Notes: generated from the sequence alone by a model not told the origin. Positions 1-8,936 are shown, counted from the first letter of the stretch. The stretch: DNA of 64,000 bases from Gemella haemolysans ATCC 10379 (GCF_000173915.1 NZ_ACDZ02000005.1:62001-126000), one strand, 5' to 3'. Translations and numbers: made by a program.

Positions 1-573
1 AAATATGATGAAGTGTTAGAAAAACTGAAGAAACTATTAAGTGACTATCATAATAGATATAAATTAAAAGTAGGTATTCCTAAGATTGAAGTACTTTCTA
101 AGTTTAAAATTTCTCAAAAAGAAATGTTGGAGTTATTAGATTTATTCATACTAAATAACGAAATTCGCCTAGAAGGTAATTTAGTTGCGGAAAAAGATTT
201 CGAGGTTAACTATGATAAGAAACAACTGGCAGAAAAAGAAAGAATAGAAAAAGCATTATTAGATGGAGGATTCACACCTCCAAGTGTTAAAGAACTAACG
301 AATGGTGAAAAACCAAAAGTTGAGTTGCTAGAATCCCTAATAGATAATACGATAGTTAGATTGGATGCAGATCTAGTTTTACATGAAAAAGTATTTAAAG
401 ATGCTGTCCAAAAAGTAGAAGATCATTTTAAAACTAATAATCAAATTGGACTGGCAGAATTTAGAGATATGACAGGTTCTAGTAGAAAGTATTCTATGGC
501 TATTTTAGAGTATATGGATAAAATTGGTATAACTAGACGTTTAGACAATTATAGAGTTTTAGTTAAGAAATAA
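1..573 (+). CDS. selB: SelB, selenocysteine-specific elongation factor (C-terminal part)
   Basis: The reading frame is open from base 1, so this is the 3' end of a longer gene. The GTG at 13 is internal. SelB is the EF-Tu-like factor that brings Sec-tRNA to recoded UGA codons. Only the C-terminal winged-helix region, which binds the SECIS RNA hairpin, is visible. The end, with GLAEFRDMTGSSRKY then LEYMDKIGITRR, is the typical last winged helix of the family. The GTPase domain lies outside the window. The neighbours (cysteine desulfurase-like enzyme, selA) support the call. A terminator is not evident before the next gene 46 bp on, so this looks like one operon. Confidence 0.9.
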   Translation, partial: KYDEVLEKLKKLLSDYHNRYKLKVGIPKIEVLSKFKISQKEMLELLDLFILNNEIRLEGNLVAEKDFEVNYDKKQLAEKERIEKALLDGGFTPPSVKELTNGEKPKVELLESLIDNTIVRLDADLVLHEKVFKDAVQKVEDHFKTNNQIGLAEFRDMTGSSRKYSMAILEYMDKIGITRRLDNYRVLVKK

Positions 574-619
574 ATATTGAAGGGGCTAGGTTGTTTATAA
601 CTTAGACGGGGTAAGTAAT

Positions 620-1771
620 ATGAGTTATTATTTTGATTACGGTGCGACATCACTAAAAAAACCAAAAGAAGTAGCTGATAAAGTCTATGAGGTATTGTCA
701 TCGGCAAAGTATGCTAATGCTTCAAGAGGTAGTTATTATGAAGCGAATAATGCATTCCGTGAAGTTTTTGAAGCGAGAAGTGACGTTGCAAAATTTTTCG
801 GTATGAAGGAAGAAGATAGGGTTATCTTTACTAGTAATTCTACAGAAAGCTTAAATATTGCGATTTTAGGATTATTAGTAAAAGAAGATCATGTTATTAC
901 GACTTCTATGGAGCATAATTCAGTTTTAAGACCGATATATTTAGCACATGAAACAATAGGCTGTGAATATACTATTGTTAAAGCTGGTAAAACAGGATTA
1001 ATCGATTATGATGAACTAGAAAAAGCTATTAAACCTAATACTAAGATGATTGCTATTACACATAGTTCCAACGTAACAGGAAGTATAGTGGATTTAGAGA
1101 AAGTTGCGGATATTTGTAAAAGACATAATATTATTTCAGTTGTAGATGCTTCGCAGACAGCAGGAGTAGTACCTATTAATATGGATGAGTTAGGAATAGA
1201 TGTATTATGTTTTACTGGTCACAAAAGTTTATATGGACCACAAGGAATCGGTGGTCTATGCGTAAGACTTAAAGAACCAGAGATCAAGAGATTTAAAGTC
1301 GGTGGAAGTGGGGTTAGAACATTCGATGAGAAGCACCCTGGGGAATATCCACTACGTTTAGAAGCGGGTACTTTGAATACTTCTGGAATCCTAGGTTTAC
1401 ATGAGGGAATAAAATATATAAATAAGCATGGAATTGAAAATCTTTATAAAAAACAAATCGACTTTGCTGATAGATTCTATAATGAATTAAAAGACTTAGA
1501 GTGTTTAGAGTTTTATGGAGATTTCTCAAAAGATCGTACTGCGGTAGTAGCATTAAACTTCAAAGGAATATCAGCTTCAGATGTTGCAGATGTTCTTGCT
1601 GAAGAATATGATATTGCAGTTAGACCTGGAGCACATTGTGCACCTTTAATGCATGAAGTATTGGGAACAAAAGAACAAGGGATAGTAAGATTTTCGTTTT
1701 CAAGCATGAATACAGATGAGGAAGTAGACTACGCTATTAACGCTATAAAAACATTAGCAAAAGAGATTTAG
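620..1771 (+). CDS. Class V aminotransferase / cysteine desulfurase family protein (selenium-cluster type)
   Basis: A 383-aa PLP enzyme of the NifS/SufS fold. Visible are the PLP-contacting Asp186 in VVDAS, the Schiff-base Lys202 in TGHKSLYGPQG, and a catalytic-type Cys340 in RPGAHCAP. The family normally removes sulfur or selenium from cysteine or selenocysteine. Its place between selB and selA suggests it supplies selenium for selenophosphate rather than sulfur for Fe-S clusters. This matches the EF2568-like subfamily known to travel with selenium genes. That assignment rests on context and memory of the family, not on a search. The ATG start follows a GGGG-containing spacer with a weak ribosome site. 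Confidence 0.85.
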   Translation: MSYYFDYGATSLKKPKEVADKVYEVLSSAKYANASRGSYYEANNAFREVFEARSDVAKFFGMKEEDRVIFTSNSTESLNIAILGLLVKEDHVITTSMEHNSVLRPIYLAHETIGCEYTIVKAGKTGLIDYDELEKAIKPNTKMIAITHSSNVTGSIVDLEKVADICKRHNIISVVDASQTAGVVPINMDELGIDVLCFTGHKSLYGPQGIGGLCVRLKEPEIKRFKVGGSGVRTFDEKHPGEYPLRLEAGTLNTSGILGLHEGIKYINKHGIENLYKKQIDFADRFYNELKDLECLEFYGDFSKDRTAVVALNFKGISASDVADVLAEEYDIAVRPGAHCAPLMHEVLGTKEQGIVRFSFSSMNTDEEVDYAINAIKTLAKEI

Positions 1772-1781
1772 GAGAAATATT

Positions 1782-3164
1782 ATGTCAAAACAATTATTAT
1801 CACAAATTCCTGCAATAAATAAGATTTTATTATTAGATGAAGTGAAATCATTAATTCAAGAGTATAGTGAAGTTGGTGTGAAATCAGCGATAAAAAACTA
1901 TATTGATGAAATCAAACAAGAAATATTAAACGAAGAATTACATGAAGTTCCAAGTTTAGAGAAAATCGTAGAAGTAGTTACACAAATAGTGAAAAGTGAA
2001 GACAAGAATTCTTTACGACGAGTTATTAATGCAACTGGAACAATTTTACACACAAACTTAGGGCGTAGTTTATTAAGTCAGAAGATTAAAGAAAACATTG
2101 AAAGTGTAGCATTTAACTATTCTAACCTTGAGTTTGATATTGATAATAAAAAACGCGGTAGTCGTTATGTTCATCTTATTGATATTATCAAAAAATTAAC
2201 AGGTGCAGAAGATGTACTTGTAGTTAACAACAACGCAGCGGCGGTATTATTAACATTAAACACTCTAGTTAAAGATAAAGAAATAGTAGTTTCTCGTGGA
2301 GAACTAGTAGAAATCGGTGGAGCATTTAGAATTCCTGAGATTATTAAATTAAGTGGTGGTACTCCTGTCGAAGTAGGGACTACTAATAAAACGCACTTAA
2401 AAGACTACGAGAACGCAATTACTGACAACACAGGAGCATTACTGAAAGTTCATACTAGTAACTATAAGATTGTAGGATTCACTAAAGAAGTATCTAATGA
2501 AGAAATTTCTTATCTTGCTCGTGAAAATGAATTAGTATCTATAAACGACTTAGGAAGCGGTCAGTTTGTCGATTTCTCTAGATTTGGCTTACCTTATGAA
2601 CCAACTGTAAAAGAAGTGCTTGATAGTGGTATCGATATTGTAACATTTAGCGGTGATAAACTTCTTGGAGGTCCACAGGCAGGTATTATCGTTGGTAAAA
2701 AAGAATATATCGAACAAATGAAGAAGAACCAACTTACTCGAGCATTACGTGTAGATAAGATGACTCTAGCAGCTCTAGAAGCTACATTGAAATTATATCT
2801 AGATGAAAAAGAAGCGTTAGAACACATTCCAACATTACACATGATTTCATTATCAAAAGAACGTCTATTAGCTAAAGCAGACGTATTTAAAACAAGACTT
2901 AGCGACTTAGACTTCAAGATTACAATAGCTGAGGATAAAGCAGAAGTAGGTGGTGGAAGTTATCCAGCAAGTTATTTAGATAGTGTTGTAGTTAAATTAG
3001 AGCACTCAAGACTAAGTGCGACAGATATTGAACGTCGATTATTAGAAGTAGAAATTCCAATCATTACACGTATCAAAGATAACGAGCTTATCTTTGATAT
3101 GAGAACTCTTCGTACTAGAGAATTTGATTTAGTAAAACAAGCATTAATAGAAGTTGTGAAGTAA
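1782..3164 (+). CDS. selA: L-seryl-tRNA(Sec) selenium transferase
   Basis: SelA converts Ser-tRNA(Sec) to Sec-tRNA(Sec) using selenophosphate, on a PLP cofactor. At 460 aa it has the usual bacterial length. The signature RRVINATGTILHTNLGRS is at residues 79-96, and the PLP lysine is Lys293 in FSGDKLLGGPQAG. GGAG stands 9 bases before the ATG, and the gene follows the desulfurase by 10 bp, so it is co-transcribed. The order selB-desulfurase-selA differs from the common selA-selB order. No selD or selC is present in the window; they may lie upstream. Confidence 0.95.
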   Translation: MSKQLLSQIPAINKILLLDEVKSLIQEYSEVGVKSAIKNYIDEIKQEILNEELHEVPSLEKIVEVVTQIVKSEDKNSLRRVINATGTILHTNLGRSLLSQKIKENIESVAFNYSNLEFDIDNKKRGSRYVHLIDIIKKLTGAEDVLVVNNNAAAVLLTLNTLVKDKEIVVSRGELVEIGGAFRIPEIIKLSGGTPVEVGTTNKTHLKDYENAITDNTGALLKVHTSNYKIVGFTKEVSNEEISYLARENELVSINDLGSGQFVDFSRFGLPYEPTVKEVLDSGIDIVTFSGDKLLGGPQAGIIVGKKEYIEQMKKNQLTRALRVDKMTLAALEATLKLYLDEKEALEHIPTLHMISLSKERLLAKADVFKTRLSDLDFKITIAEDKAEVGGGSYPASYLDSVVVKLEHSRLSATDIERRLLEVEIPIITRIKDNELIFDMRTLRTREFDLVKQALIEVVK

Positions 3165-3172
3165 AGATAGAA

Positions 3173-3490
3173 TTTAAGTTGCAGTAAGTTGCACGTTAAA
3201 GTAAAAATTCAGCTGTGAAAAAGTAAAAAGCTCGATATATCAGTGTTCTTAGATGATAAAATAGAATAATTTAAGTTGCAGTAAGTTGCACGCTAAAGTA
3301 AAAATCCAGCTGTGAAAAAGTAAAAAGTTTGATATATCGGCGTTTTTAGATGATAAAGTAGAATGATTTAAGTTGCAGTAAGTTGCACGTTAAAGTAAAA
3401 ATTCGACTGTGAAAAAGTAAAAAGCTTGATATATCAGTGTTCTTAGATGATAAAATAGAATGATTTAAGTTGCAGTAAGTTGCACATTAA
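3173..3490 (+). repeat. 97-bp tandem repeat, three full copies plus a partial fourth
   Basis: The motif AGTTGCAGTAAGTTGCAC recurs with exact 97-bp spacing (its GTTGCAG begins at 3178, 3275, 3372 and 3469). The copies differ at a handful of positions. 97 is not a multiple of three and stop codons occur in all frames, so it is non-coding. It fills the gap between selA and the acetyltransferase. It is not a CRISPR: the units are contiguous with no spacers. Confidence 0.95.
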
Positions 3491-3521
3491 ATAATATTTG
3501 ATAAAATCAGAAGGTGAGTAT

Positions 3522-3959
3522 ATGTTCAGAGAAATAAATATAGAAGATGCACAAGAAGTTGCAGAAATCTGTAAAGCAGCATTAGGTTACGATGTAGATG
3601 TTGAAAACGTGAAAAGGCAAATAGAGAAACTAACTAATGACAAGAAACAGCATATTATTATCGGTTATGAAGATGAAAATACAAAGAAGATTATAGGATT
3701 TATTCATGCTCAAATGTATGAAAGTTTTTATAGTGATCTAGGATTAAATATTCTAGGACTTGCTGTTAATCCTGATTTTCAAGGTAAGGGAATAGGTAAG
3801 AAACTTATGAGTAAGTTAGAAAACTATGCCGTAGACAACAATATTAGCTTTATTAGGTTAAATTCTGCCATGAAACGTGAAGATGCGCATAATTTCTATG
3901 AACATATCGGTTATATCTGTGATAAAGTTCAAAAAAGATTTATAAAGGTATTTGAGTAA
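3522..3959 (+). CDS. GNAT family N-acetyltransferase
   Basis: A 145-aa protein with the acetyl-CoA binding signature LAVNPDFQGKGIGKKLMSKLE (V-x-x-x-x-x-G-x-G-I-G) in its second half, followed by a LNSAMKREDAHNFYEHIGY segment typical of motif B. The ATG at 3522 is chosen because AAGGTGAG stands 5 bases before it; the earlier in-frame start at 3498 has no ribosome site. The substrate cannot be told from sequence. It stands alone between the 97-bp repeat array and the sugar cluster. Confidence 0.85.
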   Translation: MFREINIEDAQEVAEICKAALGYDVDVENVKRQIEKLTNDKKQHIIIGYEDENTKKIIGFIHAQMYESFYSDLGLNILGLAVNPDFQGKGIGKKLMSKLENYAVDNNISFIRLNSAMKREDAHNFYEHIGYICDKVQKRFIKVFE

Positions 3960-4178
3960 GGATGTTGAAACAGAAGTTTTAATGTTTTAGCTCACTTTTA
4001 GAGAGTTTGAAAAAGATTTATATAATTAAAGGTAGTTATTATTTCCTAGGAAATCCTTGGAGATACTGATTAAGTTTGATTGTATAGATCTTTCTTTTTG
4101 CTTAGTTTTCTTCAACTTGTTTGTACAAAAAAAGTATGATAATATAAAGTAGACTTATATAAAGAAGAGGTAGAAGGA
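3960..4178 (+). promoter_or_regulatory. Intergenic region with probable promoter for the sugar cluster
   Basis: Non-coding. TTGTAC (4121-4126) and TATAAA (4143-4148) are separated by 16 bp and point at the RmlC-like gene, whose ATG at 4179 follows GAGGTAGAAGG. The palindrome TTTCCTAGGAAA lies further upstream, with no assigned role. Confidence 0.5.
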
Positions 4179-4742
4179 ATGGAGTTTAGTAAAGAATATA
4201 ATGAAATCGATGGATTGTTAGTTTTGACAAGTCCACTTCACCACGATGATAGAGGATATTTTCTAGAAAATTGGAAGAAAAATGATTTAATAAAATTTGG
4301 GGTACCAGAAGATTTCTTCGATAATGATCTGCAAAATAATGTTTCAGTGTCGAATAAAGGGACTCTAAGGGGAATGCACTGTCAAGGATGGGCGAAGTTA
4401 ATGACTGTTGCATGGGGGACGTTTAGAATGTGTTTTGTAGATTTACGTCGTGAATCTACTACATATAAAAAGGTAACGTGTCTTGATGTAAAACCTGGTA
4501 TGGTGGTATTTGTTCCTGAAGGTGTTGCGAACGGTGCACAATCGTTAGTAGAGAATGGAATATTAAATTATATTGTAACTGGTTATTATAATCCAAATGA
4601 AAAATACTTAGGGATTACACCAATAGATTTAAAACTTAACTTACCTTGGGATATGACTACAACACCGATAATTTCAGAAAAAGATATGAACAGCTTATCT
4701 TATGACGAAGTAATAGAGATTTTAGAAAGTGATGTGAAGTAA
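4179..4742 (+). CDS. dTDP-4-dehydrorhamnose 3,5-epimerase-like (RmlC family) protein
   Basis: 187 aa, the normal RmlC length. It shows the family's DDRGYFLENW segment near residue 23-32, then QNNVSVSNKGTLRGMHCQG with the catalytic-type His67. RmlC epimerises a dTDP-keto sugar on the way to dTDP-rhamnose. The neighbours are a reductase-like protein and a GT11-like transferase, but no rmlA or rmlB is here. The product may therefore be rhamnose or another deoxysugar. The gene's TAA overlaps the ATG of the next gene by one base, so translation is probably coupled. Confidence 0.85.
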   Translation: MEFSKEYNEIDGLLVLTSPLHHDDRGYFLENWKKNDLIKFGVPEDFFDNDLQNNVSVSNKGTLRGMHCQGWAKLMTVAWGTFRMCFVDLRRESTTYKKVTCLDVKPGMVVFVPEGVANGAQSLVENGILNYIVTGYYNPNEKYLGITPIDLKLNLPWDMTTTPIISEKDMNSLSYDEVIEILESDVK

Positions 4743-5521
4743 TGAAAAATATTGCTTTAATAGGATCAACTGGCTCAATAGGTCAGGAAATATATAATCA
4801 GTTATCTCAAAAAGATAAAGTACATGTTGATACTTTTAATAGAAAAAATATCGAGGGTTTATTGAATAGTGAATATGATGTTGTTATTTGCGCAGCACCC
4901 TCTTCTGGGAAGCTAAAAACGAATTTAGGGCTTGATAATAGAGACAAAGACATAGAAAAACTATGTAAAGTAATCAAAGAAGTAAAAACAGAAAGATTTA
5001 TACTTATTTCATCGCAATCAGCTATTAATGAAGAAGATAAACCATATGGAAAAGTTCAGAAAAGGGTAATGGATAGTGTTCTTTCACATCATAAAAATTA
5101 TACGGTTTATATGGTAGATACGCTATATGGACCTAGTTTGAACAAAGGTTTTATTAGTGATATTATTACTAAACGATGGAGTTTCTTGTCTGATGAACTT
5201 ATTCAAAAGTTACCGGAATTAACGAATTATTATAGAAAGATTGAAAATACTAATCTTTGGGAAGGATACATTGATTTACCAAAGGATATATTAGAAAAAT
5301 TACCAAATATAGTAGACATTTATCCAGATGATAAAATTTTTCAGACTACTCCGATTTCTACATTAGCTAGAACCGTTGTAGAAAATATAGAAGTATCACA
5401 AGGGTTAAAAAATAGTATATCTGAGACTGAAGTATTTTCAGGAAAACAGATTAAAGATCTCTATGAAAATCCAAACGAGAATACATTTTTGGGTAAATAT
5501 TTCATGAAACAAAAAATATAG
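4742..5521 (+). CDS. NAD(P)-dependent sugar epimerase/reductase-like protein (short-chain fold)
   Basis: 259 aa. The N-terminus has a Rossmann GxxGxxG loop (G8, G11, G14). The usual YxxxK catalytic pair is not exact: the equivalent stretch reads PYGKVQK, with Tyr102. It looks like a divergent member of the RmlD/extended SDR group. It is translationally coupled to the RmlC-like gene, so it may reduce that product. The C-terminal half has no motif I recognise. The enzyme reaction is not proven by sequence. Confidence 0.65.
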   Translation: MKNIALIGSTGSIGQEIYNQLSQKDKVHVDTFNRKNIEGLLNSEYDVVICAAPSSGKLKTNLGLDNRDKDIEKLCKVIKEVKTERFILISSQSAINEEDKPYGKVQKRVMDSVLSHHKNYTVYMVDTLYGPSLNKGFISDIITKRWSFLSDELIQKLPELTNYYRKIENTNLWEGYIDLPKDILEKLPNIVDIYPDDKIFQTTPISTLARTVVENIEVSQGLKNSISETEVFSGKQIKDLYENPNENTFLGKYFMKQKI

Positions 5522-5536
5522 GAAAGGAAATTTAGA

Positions 5537-6316
5537 ATGAAAGTTTATTATAATGATAGAGGATTCCAACTTGGTAATCTACTATTTCTATTAATGCAAG
5601 CACATAAAGATAGATTAGTTGGTATAGAAGAAAGCTACGTATTAAGAACAGGTTATTTTAAATTCGCACAAAATTTCTTTCCGAAAACAGAACGACTATT
5701 TGGAAAAGCACAAGGTTGTGAACTTGAACCATTCGGATATTACCAAATATCAGGACAAGACTATGATGCAGAGGTATTGGACTCATTCTGCAGAGAATAT
5801 CTTCTAGAAAGAACGGAAGAACTATCTAGCCAGTTTGATAATAAAAATATAACTATCGCGATAAGAAGAACAGACTTCTTAGATGGAGATAGAGCAGAGA
5901 AATATGGGTATGATGCGGTTAAGTATGTGATTAACTGCTTAGAAATAATCAAAGAAAAAGAAGGCGATATTTCTGATTTAACAATAAGAATAACTTCAGA
6001 TGACACAACTTGGTGTAAAGAAGAATTAGCTCCGAAACTAAAAACATTATTTAATTTTACAAATGATATAGTAATCGAAGCGCAAGATATTCAAGATAAT
6101 TTCTTACAATTATACGCAACAGATAAATATTTTATAACACCAAACTCAACTTATGGATACTGGGTAGGATATGTTCTGAGAGTAAGCTCAAGAAACGTTC
6201 AAACTTTTGCACCTAACTTCAATACAACACTAATCGAAAATGGACGACAGGTAGCAGACGCAAGAGATTGGATATTGGTTGAAGTGGATAGAAGTATGTA
6301 TGAAGGAAGAGAATAA
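5537..6316 (+). CDS. GT11-like (alpha-1,2-fucosyltransferase family) glycosyltransferase
   Basis: 259 aa. The family pattern is visible: an N-terminal GFQLGNLLF segment, IAIRRTDF with Arg110-Arg111 (the HxRRxD-like donor motif), ITSDDTTWC near residues 152-160, and TPNSTYGYWVGY near 201-212, matching the ANSTFSWW motif of GT11. It probably transfers a deoxysugar to a surface glycan made by the two genes before it. It follows the reductase-like gene by 15 bp with GGAAAGGA before the ATG. Its last ~60 codons recur as a broken copy at 8758-8936. Confidence 0.75.
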   Translation: MKVYYNDRGFQLGNLLFLLMQAHKDRLVGIEESYVLRTGYFKFAQNFFPKTERLFGKAQGCELEPFGYYQISGQDYDAEVLDSFCREYLLERTEELSSQFDNKNITIAIRRTDFLDGDRAEKYGYDAVKYVINCLEIIKEKEGDISDLTIRITSDDTTWCKEELAPKLKTLFNFTNDIVIEAQDIQDNFLQLYATDKYFITPNSTYGYWVGYVLRVSSRNVQTFAPNFNTTLIENGRQVADARDWILVEVDRSMYEGRE

Positions 6317-6601
6317 AAACAATTAAAATATTCATGACAAAAGCAATACTATTTATTTATTTTGTTGGAATTTGAATAAATAAGAGATGTGCTTTAATTT
6401 AAAATTATTGTGGTGTAAGATTGAATTTTATTAATATAAAAGAAATATTATTAGTGAAATATATTTAATTAAGCTATAAAATATAGTGAGTTCTAATGTG
6501 AATATTAATAATTAAAATAATTTTTCAAGTTTCAGAACGTATTTTTGTTGTAAAGAATGTTTTCTTTTGATAAAATATATAGTATAAAAGGAGTTGATTT
6601 A
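6317..6601 (+). other. AT-rich gap before the AbiL-like pair
   Basis: About 285 bp, very AT-rich, without a convincing gene. The ribosome site AAAGGAG (6587-6593) at its end serves the ATPase. No clear promoter stands out from the AT background. Confidence 0.5.
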
Positions 6602-7879
6602 ATGTTAATTGATTTTGAACTGAAAAATTTTTTATCTTTCAAAGATTCAACTATACTATCTATGGAAACAGGAGGACGCTTAACGAAATATTCGAAAGAG
6701 AGTACATTTTCTAAATCTAAAGTGTCTCTCTTGAAAAATATCAATATATTTGGAGGAAACGGTGCAGGTAAAAGTAATCTTATGACTGCTCTAAATGTAT
6801 TGTCTAAAATGATACTAGAACCTACGAAAAATATTGAACAGCCATTACCGTATATGCCATTTAGATTAGATGAGGATAGTATAAATGAGCCTACAAAATT
6901 TACGATAAGATTTATTAAACAAGAAAAAATATATGTATATCATATAGAGTATAATTTTACTGATATTATATTGGAGGAGCTTTATATTGGCAAAACAATA
7001 GATAAAGAAAAATTATATTTTAGAAGAACAAAAGAAAACAAAAGAGAGATTTTACCACAAAAGCTAAAAAAAATCCGTGAATCTGTTCGAAAAAATAAAT
7101 TATTACTTTTTGATGGACATGACCAGAATGATAGTGAATGTGTAAATGTATATAAGTGGTTTCATAATAATTTGATTTTTGAATCTTTTAGAAGGAAAGA
7201 ACAATTTAGAATTTTACTTAACGATTTAAATAAGAAAAACTTATTTTTGAATCTTTTAAATCTTTCTGATTTTAATATTATAGATATTGAAATAATAGAA
7301 AAAAACAAAACTCTTTCAGATGAGTTTAAAAGTATTGTGTCAATGATGGCTGAGGAAGATGTAATTCAATTTTCGAAAAAATTTGCTACTACATTGGAGA
7401 TATATTCTATCTACAAACAGTATAATAGTAAAGGGGAAGTAGTTGGAAAATCAAAAATACCATATGAGATGGAGTCCTCTGGAACTAAGAGATTTATGGC
7501 TATTCTACTTATGATGTTACAAAATCATAATAATGACAAAGTGATTGTTATGGATGAATTTGATAATTCGCTTCATTTTTCACTTACAAAGGCATTATTA
7601 CAAATCATTAACTCTCCTAATAATTTTAATCAATTTATTTTTACTACACATAATTTAAATATCTTAGATCTTGATTTAAGGGTTGATCAAATATATTTAA
7701 CTGAAAAAGACTTTTTAGGAATAACAGAATTATATTCACTTTTTGATTTTAATGGAATAAATGGTGTGGCAAGAAGTGATATTAAATTTATTAAAAGATA
7801 TTTGAATGGATTATTTGGAGCCTTACCTAATATAGACTTCGAAAAAATTCAGGAACTATATGGGGAGGTAAAATGGTAA
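6602..7879 (+). CDS. AAA family ATPase, RloA/AbiLi-like (COG1106 type)
   Basis: 425 aa from the ATG at 6602, chosen because AAAGGAG stands 8 bases upstream and family members begin MLI-F--KNF-SFKD. Walker A is GGNGAGKS at residues 51-58 and Walker B is VIVMDEFD with Asp318 and Glu319, as in SMC/ABC-like ATPases. Such ATPases pair with RloB proteins in AbiL abortive-infection systems. There the ATPase is thought to sense the phage or hold back the partner. It overlaps rloB by 7 bp. The codons are more AT-rich than those of neighbouring core genes, which fits transfer. Confidence 0.85.
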   Translation: MLIDFELKNFLSFKDSTILSMETGGRLTKYSKESTFSKSKVSLLKNINIFGGNGAGKSNLMTALNVLSKMILEPTKNIEQPLPYMPFRLDEDSINEPTKFTIRFIKQEKIYVYHIEYNFTDIILEELYIGKTIDKEKLYFRRTKENKREILPQKLKKIRESVRKNKLLLFDGHDQNDSECVNVYKWFHNNLIFESFRRKEQFRILLNDLNKKNLFLNLLNLSDFNIIDIEIIEKNKTLSDEFKSIVSMMAEEDVIQFSKKFATTLEIYSIYKQYNSKGEVVGKSKIPYEMESSGTKRFMAILLMMLQNHNNDKVIVMDEFDNSLHFSLTKALLQIINSPNNFNQFIFTTHNLNILDLDLRVDQIYLTEKDFLGITELYSLFDFNGINGVARSDIKFIKRYLNGLFGALPNIDFEKIQELYGEVKW

Positions 7880-8493
7880 GAAGAACTAAAGGAAGAAAAG
7901 CCAAAGGTAAGTTATTCAAAAAAACAATTTATATTTTTACTGAAGGAGAAACAGAAAGTAATTATTTTCGTATTCTTAACAGAAAATATAAATCTTCTAC
8001 TAATGTTAAGGTTGAAACTAAAAGTGTTGGAAAACAAGGGAAAAGTCTTATTCAACATGCTATTGGTAGAAAAGAAAAAATGACCAGAAATGAAAAAAAT
8101 AATCTTGGCGGAATATATGTCATTTTTGATAAGGATGATATTAATAATAATGATTTTCAAGAAGCTTTAAAATTAGCTAAAGAAAATGATATTAAAATAG
8201 GATTTTCTAATAAGTGTTTTGAAATTTGGATGTTAGCCCATTTTGAAAAACCAAACGGTTCTCATGTTGGTAAGAAATTGTTTATTAGACTTGGAGATTA
8301 TTTGGGGTGTAAACAATATGAAAAAAATCATAAAAGTGATATAGGGGTACTACATAAATTAGAAGATTTTGTATCGATGGCTATTTCAAATACAAAGGAT
8401 ATGCCTGAATTTTCTCAAAAAATAGTTAATGAAGTACCGTATACTAATATAGCTCAAGTTATACAAGAGGTGTATAATAGAGAAATATATTAA
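7873..8493 (+). CDS. RloB family protein (AbiLii-like), TOPRIM-like nuclease candidate
   Basis: 206 aa. The order of acidic motifs matches the RloB/TOPRIM-like pattern: IFTEGETE (Glu24, Glu26, Glu28) near the N-terminus, VIFDKDD (Asp86, Asp88), then FSNKCFEIWMLAHF (Glu117). The basic N-terminus (KGRKAKGKLFKK) could bind nucleic acid. In AbiL systems this is the likely effector, released or activated by the ATPase. The overlapping start indicates a tight two-gene unit. Nuclease activity is inferred from the fold, not shown. Confidence 0.8.
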   Translation: MVRRTKGRKAKGKLFKKTIYIFTEGETESNYFRILNRKYKSSTNVKVETKSVGKQGKSLIQHAIGRKEKMTRNEKNNLGGIYVIFDKDDINNNDFQEALKLAKENDIKIGFSNKCFEIWMLAHFEKPNGSHVGKKLFIRLGDYLGCKQYEKNHKSDIGVLHKLEDFVSMAISNTKDMPEFSQKIVNEVPYTNIAQVIQEVYNREIY

Positions 8494-8633
8494 AACTTTT
8501 AATTATAATAATACCTCCTAAGGAGTAATATAGATTTTGTAGAAAATAAACATTGATGTATATATTGATTTTAAATTGTCAATTTATCATCTTTGTGAGG
8601 TGAAAAAAGTAAAAATAAATACTGGATATAATA

Positions 8634-8672
8634 GGGTTACAGAAAGGTAAGCTCCTCTGTAACTCTTTTTTA
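8634..8672 (+). terminator. Rho-independent terminator after rloB
   Basis: GTTACAGA pairs with TCTGTAAC around a short loop and is followed by CTTTTTTAT. A TATAAT (8627-8632) lies just before the stem. Confidence 0.75.
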
Positions 8673-8757
8673 TATTTTCTATTTTAAAAACAATTTAGAT
8701 ATGAAAAATGTATAGTTGTTTTTCTTCTGTTTAATTCAATATATGCATATTAGGTTT

Positions 8758-8936
8758 AATATGTGCTGAGGGTAAGTGATAGAAATGTTCGAACTTTCGT
8801 ACCTGACTTCAGTACAACACTTATCGAAGACAGTCGACAAATAGTAGATACAAGAGATTGGAAATTGGTTGAAGTGGATAGAAGTATGTATACTAAACAA
8901 AGTGAATCAATACTAAGAGAAGAATATGTAGAGTAA
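8758..8936 (+). pseudogene. 3' remnant of a second GT11-like glycosyltransferase gene
   Basis: Read in frame it gives YVLRVSDRNVRTFVPD and continues to a TAA, closely matching the last ~55 residues of the GT11-like protein at 5537-6316, with a slightly different tail (MYTKQSESILREEYVE). Nothing upstream encodes the rest of the enzyme. Two tandem paralogues, or one duplicated end, probably existed here before the AbiL-like pair came in between. Confidence 0.85.

Noticed and set aside
3173-3490. CRISPR array
   Set aside because: The 97-bp units are contiguous with no variable spacers, and no cas genes are near.
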